This document shows, one piece after another, positions 26,249-33,905 of a stretch of 64,000 nt of DNA. A program made the position numbers and the translations under genes. This DNA comes from Anaerolineales bacterium. Its GTDB lineage: Bacteria > Chloroflexota > Anaerolineae > Anaerolineales > Villigracilaceae. The notes under the pieces are model-generated. The model was not told the DNA's origin. It saw only the letters and a list, made by a program, of their open reading frames with translations, and did not search any database. The stretch covers positions 1 to 64,000 of the forward strand of contig JAUXUL010000029.1 of the NCBI GenBank assembly GCA_030680795.1. The letters run 5' to 3'. Each line of letters opens with the position of its first letter. The stretch's first letter is position 1.

Positions 26249-26689
26249 ATGGATCAGGAAATTCACGAATTTCTTTTGAAACATTTGCAGGGGATCATGA
26301 ATAATGACATTGCTTCATATCACGAAACGACAGCGGAGGATCTCACACTGTATGAATGGTGGGTGACCCCCCATCGTTTGGATGGCTTACCTTTTCACGA
26401 ATTCATGATGACATCCAATGCGGAGCGCGGCTCTGTGTTTGGCGCGCAGGATAAAGGGCATGCAGCGCAAAGCCGTTTTGATCTGGCGAATTTGCATATA
26501 CAACGATACGGCGAAACAGCGATTGTAAGTTATACGTTGTTGATCAGTACGGCACTGCCAGAGGGTGTGAAAGTTGCCTCGCATAATGAAAGCCGTGTGA
26601 TTGTGAAAATCACTGGCGCGTGGAAAGTTGTGCATGTGCATAAATCGCCCGCGTGGCCAGCTCCACATGTGCAGGCACAGGAAAATTGA
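26249..26689 (+). CDS. NTF2-like protein related to the CaMKII association domain
   Basis: 146 residues. The cone-shaped NTF2 fold is suggested by the pattern LLKHLQGIMNNDIASYHETTAEDLTLYE at the start and WKVVHVHKSP at the end, with the H-R-L-D-G-L-P-F-H segment typical of CaMKII association/SgcJ-like proteins. Whether it is an enzyme or a scaffold is unclear. It sits between two glycosyltransferase genes with three-base and one-base junctions, so it probably works with them. Confidence 0.72.
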   Translation: MDQEIHEFLLKHLQGIMNNDIASYHETTAEDLTLYEWWVTPHRLDGLPFHEFMMTSNAERGSVFGAQDKGHAAQSRFDLANLHIQRYGETAIVSYTLLISTALPEGVKVASHNESRVIVKITGAWKVVHVHKSPAWPAPHVQAQEN

Positions 26690-27762
26690 TGATCAAGTTT
26701 TCTGGCAAGCTTGGTTTGCAGCAGCGCGTACTTCCCGGTTATCGCGTCCCATTTTTTGATTTGCTGGCGGGGCAATGCGAAGGCGGTATGAGTGTGTTTG
26801 CAGGGCTGCCTCGACCCGTTGAAATGATCGCAAGTGGGCAGACTCACATTACAAAATACAAGGAAGCAAAAAATATTCATTTGTTCGGCGGCGCATTTTA
26901 TCTTTGTTATCAACAAGGTTTTTTTAACTGGCTCGAAGAATGGAATCCAGATGCCTTGATTGTGGAGGCAAATCCCCGTTATCTATCCACGCCTTCCGCA
27001 GTCAAGTGGATGCGCACGCGCGGACGAAAAGTGATTGGCTGGGGATTGGGGAACCCCTCTCCTTTTAGCAGAGGGACAGGGGTGAGGTCGCATTTCATCA
27101 ATCAATTTGATGCGATGATTTCATATAGTCAGCGTGGAGCGGAGGAGTACGCCGCGCTTGGTTTCCCTCGCGAAAAAATGTTCGTGGCGCATAATTCTGT
27201 TTCGTCGAAGCCGGAAAAACCAGACGACAGACCGTTGACAATAGACCGTGTGACGATTTTGTTTGTAGGAAGATTGCAGGCAAGGAAACGAATTGATTCC
27301 TTGTTGCGCGCTTGTGCTGAAATGGAATCCAAACCCCGATTGATTATTGTTGGAGATGGACCGGAGCGCGTTGCGCTTATGTCATTTGCAAAGGATGTTT
27401 ATCCTTCAACTGAATTTATCGGCGCAAAACATGGCGCGGATCTAAAACCATATTTTGAGCAAGCAGACTTGTTTGTTTTGCCAGGCACGGGCGGACTCGC
27501 TGTGCAGGAAGCCATGGGTTATGGCTTGCCCGTCATCGTTGCAAAAGGGGATGGCACCCAGGATGATCTTGTCCGCGAGGGGAATGGCTGGCAGATCAAC
27601 CCTGAAGATTATGGCGCGCTTGTTTCCACAATGCAGAACGCGCTATCTGACATGGCGCGTTTGCGAAAGATGGGGGCAGAGTCTTATCGAATCGTTTCGG
27701 AAGAGATCAATATTCAAAAGATGGCGGATGTTTTTGTTCAGGCGTTAAATTCGGTTAATTGA
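26689..27762 (+). CDS. Glycosyltransferase family 4/1-like protein
   Basis: 357 residues from the ATG at 26689, which overlaps the stop of the preceding gene (TGATG). The C-terminal GT-B half has VTILFVGRLQARKRIDSLL and the donor-binding GTGGLAVQEAMGYGLPVIVAKGDG. Codons around 27218-27255 (PDDRPLTIDRV) coincide with a dispersed repeat and add an extra linker between the two halves. Substrate unknown. Confidence 0.85.
   Translation: MIKFSGKLGLQQRVLPGYRVPFFDLLAGQCEGGMSVFAGLPRPVEMIASGQTHITKYKEAKNIHLFGGAFYLCYQQGFFNWLEEWNPDALIVEANPRYLSTPSAVKWMRTRGRKVIGWGLGNPSPFSRGTGVRSHFINQFDAMISYSQRGAEEYAALGFPREKMFVAHNSVSSKPEKPDDRPLTIDRVTILFVGRLQARKRIDSLLRACAEMESKPRLIIVGDGPERVALMSFAKDVYPSTEFIGAKHGADLKPYFEQADLFVLPGTGGLAVQEAMGYGLPVIVAKGDGTQDDLVREGNGWQINPEDYGALVSTMQNALSDMARLRKMGAESYRIVSEEINIQKMADVFVQALNSVN
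27218..27255. repeat. Dispersed repeat fragment within the glycosyltransferase
   Basis: GACGACAGACCGTTGACAATAGACCGTG resembles the GACCATAGACCGTGGAC-type elements in intergenic sequence at 46152-46212 and within mutS2. It is translated in frame as an interdomain linker. Confidence 0.5.
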
Positions 27763-27885
27763 ATTATCCACGATCTCGGCGGCTTGAGAGAATAAATTCC
27801 CATATTAGGTAATCAAGATTGGATGGGAGTGATAGTTCCAGTGTGTATAAATATTGCAGTTCCACCTTCACCTTGCGCGGATTAA

Positions 27886-28545
27886 TTACTGTCCATATTT
27901 CGGCGTATCCCCAATGATTTCCCAACCGCGCTCCATTGCAATGCTCTTCAACTTCGCATCGGGATAAACAGCCACAGGCTGATCGGCATGTTCAAGCAGG
28001 GGAATATCCAGCACAGTATCGCCATAGGCAACGTCCACGCGCTCAACGCCGAGGCGGCGCAATACCTGCTCAATTTTCTTTTCATTTGCCATTAACTGAC
28101 CGACCATTTTTACCCGTCCGTTCACAATTTCAACGGGTGTGCCAATCACCTGCGCACCGATGCGTTTTGCGAAGGGTTCAATGAATGGCTCGACCACACT
28201 GCTTGCGATATAAACTTTTGCGCCATCTTTGCGATGTTTGATGAGACGCGCCACCACCTCTTCGCGGCGGTTCTTCCACAAATCATGCTCCACCACCCAT
28301 TCAGAGGCTTGACCTAATTTTTCAGGATTTGCATCCTTGATATAAGCCAAACTATCCACCATTAACTTTTGTCCCCAGATTTGCGAGTCTATCAGCCCAT
28401 TTTTTGCGAGCAAATACGAAGGCGTGATTGCAGCCATATAAAGATTCGCGCGGACTTTGCTTTGGTTATGTTTTATCCAATTGATCAATCCGAGGAAGGG
28501 TGAGCCGGTTGTCAACGTGCCCATTAGATCTGATGCGACGATCAT
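27886..28545 (-). CDS. HAD-superfamily phosphatase (SerB-like, subclass IB)
   Basis: 219 residues. Motif I is ASDLMGTLT, with the nucleophile Asp6 but Met where most HAD phosphatases have the second Asp. Motif II is the IASSV segment and motif III is YGDTVLDIPLL, with the usual metal-binding Asp pair. Overall order fits HAD-IB hydrolases such as phosphoserine phosphatase. The missing general acid makes phosphatase activity uncertain. Confidence 0.78.
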   Translation of the reverse strand: MIVASDLMGTLTTGSPFLGLINWIKHNQSKVRANLYMAAITPSYLLAKNGLIDSQIWGQKLMVDSLAYIKDANPEKLGQASEWVVEHDLWKNRREEVVARLIKHRKDGAKVYIASSVVEPFIEPFAKRIGAQVIGTPVEIVNGRVKMVGQLMANEKKIEQVLRRLGVERVDVAYGDTVLDIPLLEHADQPVAVYPDAKLKSIAMERGWEIIGDTPKYGQ

Positions 28546-28598
28546 ACGGTCTCCTTATACCTGATTTGAAACATGACTATTACTTTTAAACCATGAAA

Positions 28599-29372
28599 TT
28601 ACTGTGCGGTATTGCCGCCATCCACCAAAAGCAAATGACCAGTCACAAATGTTGAATCATCCGAAGCCAGAAATAAAACTGCGCGGGCAATTTCCTCTGG
28701 TTGCCCAAATCGCCCCATCGGAATGTATTCACTTGATTCTTTCGCCGCTTCTTCGATTGTCACCGGGTCAGAGCCTTCGAAATAGCCCTTCTCCGTCCAA
28801 CGCTCTACAAACGTATCGCCGGGGCAAACTGCATTCACGCGGATACCCTGGCGTGCATAATCAATCGCCATGGACTTCGTCATCATGCCCACCGCGCCTT
28901 TACTCATGATATACGGGAATGCATCCTTCCCCGCCACCACAGACCAATCCGAGCCGTTGTTCACGATCACGCCTTGGCCCTGTTTCTTCATCTGCGGGAT
29001 CACCAGCTTGCACATGCGCCAGACCGCTGTCACATTGATGTTCAATGTATCCTGCCAGATATCTTCAGGCGTTGTATCCGCTGTCCCATTGGTGACGATG
29101 CCTGCGTTGTTAAATAAAATATCAATGCGATTGAATTCTCGCAAAGCGATATCCACCACTCTTTGACAGTCCTCCTGCTTTGTGTGATCCGCTTCGACGA
29201 ACACGCATCGAACTCCCCTTTGCCTGCATTCCGCTTCGACGGTTTTTCCTAATTCGGAGCGTCTGCCCGTAACAACGAGATTCGCGCCTTCTTCTGCAAA
29301 TAGCAACGCTGTGGCTTTTCCAATTCCGCTTGTCCCACCTGTGATAATGGCTGTTTTATCTTTTAGTTTCAT
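28599..29372 (-). CDS. Short-chain dehydrogenase/reductase
   Basis: 257 residues from the ATG at 29372, set by GAGGAG six bases upstream; the open frame goes on for 219 more codons only because it runs opposite mutS2. The cofactor loop TGGTSGIGKA, the NNAGI motif, catalytic Ser in NNGSD and Y-x3-K in YIMSKGAVG are all present. It is a classical NAD(P)-dependent SDR ending in LLVDGGNTAQ. Substrate unknown. Confidence 0.92.
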   Translation of the reverse strand: MKLKDKTAIITGGTSGIGKATALLFAEEGANLVVTGRRSELGKTVEAECRQRGVRCVFVEADHTKQEDCQRVVDIALREFNRIDILFNNAGIVTNGTADTTPEDIWQDTLNINVTAVWRMCKLVIPQMKKQGQGVIVNNGSDWSVVAGKDAFPYIMSKGAVGMMTKSMAIDYARQGIRVNAVCPGDTFVERWTEKGYFEGSDPVTIEEAAKESSEYIPMGRFGQPEEIARAVLFLASDDSTFVTGHLLLVDGGNTAQ

Positions 29373-29384
29373 TGTCATCTCCTC

Positions 29385-29452
29385 TGGAGTCGGACAGCTC
29401 ACTTGCCCTGTAGGGGTGCTGTCCGTATGAGCGGCTTGCCGCTCGACTCCAA
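29385..29452. repeat. Intergenic inverted repeat between SDR and mutS2
   Basis: GGAGTCGGACAGC at the left and GCTGTCCG...CTCGACTCC at the right are complementary, with an inner GCGGCTTGCCGC hairpin. It fills the gap between the divergent genes, and the mutS2 -10 sequence begins right after it. Confidence 0.55.
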
Positions 29453-29454
29453 AG

Positions 29455-29460
29455 TATAAT
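29455..29460 (+). promoter_or_regulatory. -10 hexamer for mutS2, leaderless-type
   Basis: TATAAT ends nine bases before the mutS2 ATG and no ribosome-binding site is present between them. A transcript starting 6-8 bases after it would begin at or within a base or two of the start codon. Confidence 0.5.
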
Positions 29461-29469
29461 TCACCCATT

Positions 29470-31878
29470 ATGGATGGCAAGACTCTCAACGTTCTCGAAT
29501 ACCCGAAAATCCTTGAGCGGCTGGCGGGTTTTTGCGATTTCTCCGCTTCGATGGATCTGGCGCGCGCGCTTGAACCGACCTCCTCGTATGATCTGGCAGC
29601 CACCCGCATCGCAGAGACCACCGAAGCGCGCAAGTTACTTTCCATGCAAAGCACAGGCGTCGGTGCCGCGCATGACATCCGCCCGCAAGCCGATCTTGCC
29701 GCGCGCGGCGGTGTGCTTGACCCGCATGCCCTGCTTGACGTTAAGTCCACACTGATCTCATGCCGCGATCTAAAGAAAGCCTTTGAAAAGAAAACGGACG
29801 AATACCCGCGCCTGACACAGATCGTGCTGGGCTTGCCGGAAACACACGGACTCGTGGATGCCATCACGCGCATCCTTTCTGATCGCGGCGAGATATTGGA
29901 TTCCGCTTCTCCCAAACTCGGAGAATTTCGCCGCAATCTGCGCGTGGCACAGGACCGCCTGATGACCCGCTTGCAAAAATATGTGACGGATTCAAAAACC
30001 GTTTCAATGCTGCAGGAGCCCATTATCACACAACGCGACGGGCGTTATGTGATTCCCTTGCGCGCGGAATTCAAAGGCAAAATCAAATCCATTATCCATG
30101 ACCAATCTTCCAGCGGCGCGACCCTGTTCATAGAGCCGCTGCCAGTTGTGGAAGCGAACAATGAGATCCGTGAATTGCAGCTTGCCCAGCGCGATGAAGA
30201 ACGCCGCATCCTGGCGGAGGTTTCTACACAAGTGGGCGAGCATGCGATAGAGTTGAAATATGGAGTGGAAAATCTCGCGGTTCTCGACCTCGCGTTTGCG
30301 AAAGCAAAGTATGCGGAAGAGTTGCATGCGAGTGAGCCGATCCTTCATAAAATGACTGAGGACAAAAGACAGAAGACGGAGTCTGAACCTCGTCCTTCGT
30401 ACTCGGTCATCCGTCTTTTGGATGCCCGTCATCCTCTCCTTGATTCCAACACGGTTGTGCCTATTGACGTAGACCCCGCGCCCGGCACACACGCCGTTGT
30501 CATTACGGGACCGAACACGGGCGGCAAAACGGTTTCGCTTAAAACGGTTGGCTTGCTTGTGGTGATGGCGCAAAGCGGACTTCACATCCCCGCGCAAAGC
30601 GGTTCGGAACTGCCGTGCTTTCATTCGGTCTATTCCGATATCGGCGATGAACAATCCATCGAGCAATCGCTTTCCACATTCAGTGGACACATTACAAATA
30701 TCATCCGCATTCTGAAAAAGATCGATCATCGTTCGCTGGTTATCTTCGATGAACTTGGTTCTGGCACAGACCCGCAGGAAGGCGCGGCCATCGCGCGTGC
30801 GATTTTGAGTCACTTGCTGGAAACGGGTGCGATGACTTTGGTTGCGACCCATTATCCTGAGCTTAAAACATTTGCCCATTCCACGGATGGAGTAGTCAAC
30901 GCTTCTCTTGAATTTGACATCAAAACGCTTCGCCCTACCTACAAGTTGACTCTGGGACTCCCGGGCAGGTCCAACGCCCTTTTGATCGCGCAGAAACTGG
31001 GACTTCCACAATCCATCATTGATTCTGCCAAAGCGGAGATCAATCCGCTGGATCTGCGGGCAGATAAATTATTGGATGACATCCGCAAGGAGCGCAATCG
31101 CACTTCTCGCGAACGAGAGAAGCTGGAAAAGGCGCGCAATAAACTGGAAGCGCAAACACGCGAACTGGAGAAGCGACTTGAGAAAATAGAAGATGAACGC
31201 CGTGAGACGATTGCCAAAGCCCGCGCCGAAGGGGAGTTGGAAGCGGCAGTGTTCAAACGCAATATTGACTCGTTGAAGTCTCAACTAAAAAAAGCAAGCC
31301 AGCCTTTGCAAGCCATTAAAGCCATTGAAGAAAAAATGGAGAAGATGGAAGAGCAGGTTGAAGCTCCTGTTGAACGAAAAATTGAACAGTTATCAGTGAG
31401 CAGTAATCAGTCGGTGAAGTTGGGTGAACGGGTTACTGTCAACTCAGTGAATGCCGAAGGTGTAGTGACTGCTTTGGGTGAGTCCGATGCGGAGGTCCAG
31501 ATCGGGTCGCTGCGTGTGCGGGCCAGGTTGTCTGATCTTGGGAGAAGAGCTGAAAAGCAGACCGTGGACGATAGACCACAGACCGTGACAAGCCGCTCAT
31601 CGTCCACCGTCCACCGTCAATCGTCATCGCCCGGCATGGAAGTGGATTTGCGCGGGTTGATGTCTGAAGATGCGCTGGATAAGATGGAACGATATTTGGA
31701 GCAGGCCTATCTTTCGGGCTTGCCGTTCGTGCGGATCATTCACGGCAAAGGGACAGGCAAGTTAAGGCAGGCTGTGCGTGAGACCTTACGTGGGCATGAG
31801 TATGTCAAGTCGTTTGAAGAAGGTGGAAGTACCGAAGGCGGCGAAGGTGTGACGGTGGCGAAGTTGAACGCGGGGTAG
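29470..31878 (+). CDS. mutS2: MutS2 ATPase/nuclease with C-terminal Smr domain
   Basis: 802 residues. The MutS-like core and clamp precede the Walker A loop GPNTGGKTVS (about 347-356), Walker B VIFDELGSGTDP and the H-loop THYPELK. A coiled coil (about 515-640) and a C-terminal Smr nuclease domain (VDLRGL...IHGKGTGKLR) follow. MutS2 acts in recombination control and rescue of collided ribosomes. Three stretches have the sequence of dispersed repeats and are still in frame (near 30361-30420, 31387-31412 and 31558-31625), giving local loops not conserved in the family. Confidence 0.94.
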   Translation: MDGKTLNVLEYPKILERLAGFCDFSASMDLARALEPTSSYDLAATRIAETTEARKLLSMQSTGVGAAHDIRPQADLAARGGVLDPHALLDVKSTLISCRDLKKAFEKKTDEYPRLTQIVLGLPETHGLVDAITRILSDRGEILDSASPKLGEFRRNLRVAQDRLMTRLQKYVTDSKTVSMLQEPIITQRDGRYVIPLRAEFKGKIKSIIHDQSSSGATLFIEPLPVVEANNEIRELQLAQRDEERRILAEVSTQVGEHAIELKYGVENLAVLDLAFAKAKYAEELHASEPILHKMTEDKRQKTESEPRPSYSVIRLLDARHPLLDSNTVVPIDVDPAPGTHAVVITGPNTGGKTVSLKTVGLLVVMAQSGLHIPAQSGSELPCFHSVYSDIGDEQSIEQSLSTFSGHITNIIRILKKIDHRSLVIFDELGSGTDPQEGAAIARAILSHLLETGAMTLVATHYPELKTFAHSTDGVVNASLEFDIKTLRPTYKLTLGLPGRSNALLIAQKLGLPQSIIDSAKAEINPLDLRADKLLDDIRKERNRTSREREKLEKARNKLEAQTRELEKRLEKIEDERRETIAKARAEGELEAAVFKRNIDSLKSQLKKASQPLQAIKAIEEKMEKMEEQVEAPVERKIEQLSVSSNQSVKLGERVTVNSVNAEGVVTALGESDAEVQIGSLRVRARLSDLGRRAEKQTVDDRPQTVTSRSSSTVHRQSSSPGMEVDLRGLMSEDALDKMERYLEQAYLSGLPFVRIIHGKGTGKLRQAVRETLRGHEYVKSFEEGGSTEGGEGVTVAKLNAG
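31387..31412. repeat. Dispersed repeat in the mutS2 reading frame
   Basis: TTATCAGTGAGCAGTAATCAG is a form of a small repeat based on ATCAGT units. It is translated in frame as LSVSSNQS just before the KOW-like segment. Confidence 0.5.
31558..31625. repeat. Inverted repeat within mutS2, before the Smr domain
   Basis: AGACCGTGGACGATAGACCACAGACC and the later TCCACCGTCCACCGTC have the GACCGTGGAC/GTCCACGGTC character of the intergenic elements at 36750-36800 and 46152-46212. It encodes the Ser/Thr-rich linker in front of the Smr domain. Confidence 0.6.
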
Positions 31879-31938
31879 GTCACGTTTCAAACGCGACCTA
31901 CTACGGTATAATTTTCGAACTGAAACAGGGAGCCGCGT

Positions 31939-32109
31939 ATGTTCATTGACGATGCCATCCACAAAATGACAGACCTGATCAAAGGTGCATGTTCAAGTGC
32001 GGAGATTGAGGATGCGACCTTTCAGCCCGCGATAGACATGTTAAATAGTGGAGGGGTGGATGTGCAGGTATTTGTTTACGATAAGGATGCGCCGTCGTTG
32101 AAGGGCTGA
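31939..32109 (+). CDS. Small protein of unknown function, 56 residues
   Basis: Reads MFIDDAIHKMTDLIKGACS... and ends VFVYDKDAPSLKG. GGGAG lies eight bases before the ATG, and a TATAAT (31907-31912) lies upstream, so it may have its own transcript. It is short, acidic and partly helical, with no motif I recognise. It lies between mutS2 and the aminotransferase. Confidence 0.5.
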   Translation: MFIDDAIHKMTDLIKGACSSAEIEDATFQPAIDMLNSGGVDVQVFVYDKDAPSLKG

Positions 32110-32167
32110 TAACAAAAGAAAATAATCCTCTTTTTTCAATGGTTGAGAAATAATTCAAGGAGACTCA

Positions 32168-33346
32168 ATGCAGGAAATAGGCGAAGTAGTAAGACTTTCA
32201 AAACGCGTGGCAGAATTAAAGCCCAGCGGCATTCGTAAATTCTTTGATATTGCCGCGACCATGAAGGATGTGATCTCGCTTGGGATCGGCGAACCGGATT
32301 TCACAACCCCAAAGCCGATCCTCGATGCAGGCATCCGCTCGCTGCAAAACGGCGAAACGCATTACACATCCAATCACGGCAGGCTGGAATTACGCCAGGG
32401 CATTGCGGATAATTTGCAAAAATTATACAAGGTGAAATATGACGCCGCGAATGAGATTGTCGCAACGGTCGGTGTTTCGGAGGCGTTATATCTCACCTTC
32501 ACTGCAATTTTGAATCCCGGTGATGAAGTCATCATCCCCACGCCATGTTTTGTTTCGTATCAAGCCGAGGTCATTCTTGCCGGCGGCGTGCCGGTGGAGA
32601 TCCCTGCCCGCCTGGAAAATAATTTCACGATTGACCCGCATGATATTCGCAAAGCCATTACACCGCGCACGAAGGTTATCTTTATCGCTTATCCATCCAA
32701 CCCGACGGGCGCAGTCGCTCCGCGCGAAGTGATGCTGGAGATCGGCAGGATCGCCGAACAATATGATCTGATTGTTGTCTCGGATGAGATCTATGACCGC
32801 CTCGTGTATGACTTTGAACATGTCTGCTTCCCGGCCCTGGATGAAAGCCTGAAACGCCGCACCGTTTTACTCGGCGGCTTCTCGAAAGATTATGCTATGA
32901 CAGGCTGGCGCATCGGTTACGCCTGCGGACCGGCGGACATCATTCAGGGTTTGGTGCGCATCCATCAATACACCATCATGTCTGCGCCCACAACCGCGCA
33001 GGATGCTGCCATTGAAGCCTTGAAGACTGGCGAACCCTACGTGCGGGAAATGGTGACCGAATATGACCGCCGCCGCAGGCTTTTAGTGGCTGGATTAAAC
33101 CGCCTCTGTCTCTCGACCTTTGAGCCGCTCGGCGCTTTTTATACATTTCCGGACATCCAGGCCTCCGGCATGGACGATGAGACCTTCTGCCAAAAATTAT
33201 TGGAAGAAGAGCATGTGGCAGTTGTACCGGGCAACTCATTCGGCCCCGGCGGAGAAGGATTTGTAAGAGCCTGTTATGCCACTGAATATGCAAAGATCGA
33301 AGAAGCGCTGGTAAGAATGGAAAGATTCATGAGCAGGCACGGGTAA
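32168..33346 (+). CDS. PLP-dependent aminotransferase, class I/II
   Basis: 392 residues of fold-type I. The PLP lysine is in GGFSKDYAMTGWRIGYA (SKxxxMxGxRxG form), with NPTGA and the SDEIYDRL strand carrying the PLP-contacting Asp and Tyr. It resembles aspartate/aromatic aminotransferases of the I-gamma group. AAGGAG lies six bases before the ATG. Exact amino-acid preference cannot be read from sequence. Confidence 0.92.
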   Translation: MQEIGEVVRLSKRVAELKPSGIRKFFDIAATMKDVISLGIGEPDFTTPKPILDAGIRSLQNGETHYTSNHGRLELRQGIADNLQKLYKVKYDAANEIVATVGVSEALYLTFTAILNPGDEVIIPTPCFVSYQAEVILAGGVPVEIPARLENNFTIDPHDIRKAITPRTKVIFIAYPSNPTGAVAPREVMLEIGRIAEQYDLIVVSDEIYDRLVYDFEHVCFPALDESLKRRTVLLGGFSKDYAMTGWRIGYACGPADIIQGLVRIHQYTIMSAPTTAQDAAIEALKTGEPYVREMVTEYDRRRRLLVAGLNRLCLSTFEPLGAFYTFPDIQASGMDDETFCQKLLEEEHVAVVPGNSFGPGGEGFVRACYATEYAKIEEALVRMERFMSRHG

Positions 33347-33453
33347 GGGCAGAGATTAGAGATTAGTAAGGGCGGACTTAGGTTCGGATCGTGACACTTA
33401 TGTCTTAACCCGCTGGCAATGCGACATAAATGCCGCGCACAAAAAAGAGAATC

Positions 33454-33489
33454 AAAAAACTCCCTGAGACTTTCATCTCGGGGAGTTTT
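33454..33489 (-). terminator. Intrinsic terminator of the cold-shock gene
   Basis: ACTCCCTGAGA and TCTCGGGGAGT form an 11-base stem with one G-T pair; on the minus strand TTTTTT follows. It is 16 bases past the stop codon. Confidence 0.9.
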
Positions 33490-33504
33490 GGTATCAAGTC
33501 CGAA

Positions 33505-33717
33505 TTAGTTGACTACAACTACGTCACTAGCCTGCGGGCCTTTGGGACCCTGCTCGACGGTGAATTCGACATTCTGGCCTTCCTCAAGATTTTTGAAACC
33601 ATCACCCTGGATCGCGGAGAAATGCACGAAAACATCCGCGCCGCCATCGCGAGCAAGAAAGCCGTAGCCCTTGCTACCGTTGAACCACTTGACTGTACCT
33701 GAAATACGTTCTGACAT
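33505..33717 (-). CDS. Cold-shock-domain protein (CspA family)
   Basis: 70 residues from the ATG at 33717, with GGAGG seven bases upstream. RNP-1 is KGYGFL and RNP-2 is VFVHF; the start is [14 protein letters not shown]. It is a single-stranded RNA/DNA-binding chaperone. It lies between its own terminator and that of the DEAD-box helicase, another RNA-remodelling protein, suggesting shared physiology although they are separate transcripts. Confidence 0.95.
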   Translation of the reverse strand: MSERISGTVKWFNGSKGYGFLARDGGADVFVHFSAIQGDGFKNLEEGQNVEFTVEQGPKGPQASDVVVVN

Positions 33718-33772
33718 TGTTTGCCTCCTATGGCAAATAAAAAAATGGAGGACCCGGTTCTTTCGCCAGAAC

Positions 33773-33813
33773 AGATAAAACAAAACGGCTCATGGATTTG
33801 AACCCATGAGCCG
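33773..33813 (-). terminator. Intrinsic terminator behind the DEAD-box helicase
   Basis: CGGCTCATGG and CCATGAGCCG form a perfect ten-base stem; on the minus strand it is followed by TTTTGTTTTAT. It lies about 90 bases after the helicase stop and upstream of the cold-shock gene. Confidence 0.85.
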
Positions 33814-33905
33814 ATGGTAGTACTTCCAAAGCGAACTTACTGGTATCCGTAGGGCGCAACTTTATCATGCGTACTGGAATGTGTCAATGGAAATTAGGCT
33901 GAAAT

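Noticed and set aside
29373-30029. Long N-terminal extension of the SDR
   Set aside because: It runs antisense through mutS2; the ATG at 29372 has a good ribosome-binding site and matches the family's start.
30004-31011. 335-codon frame opposite mutS2
   Set aside because: Shadow of mutS2, Arg/Phe-rich with no recognisable domain.
33786-33813. GGTTCAAATCC on the minus strand as a tRNA T arm
   Set aside because: It is the loop of a ten-base hairpin followed by a T tract; no acceptor, D or anticodon arms fit around it.
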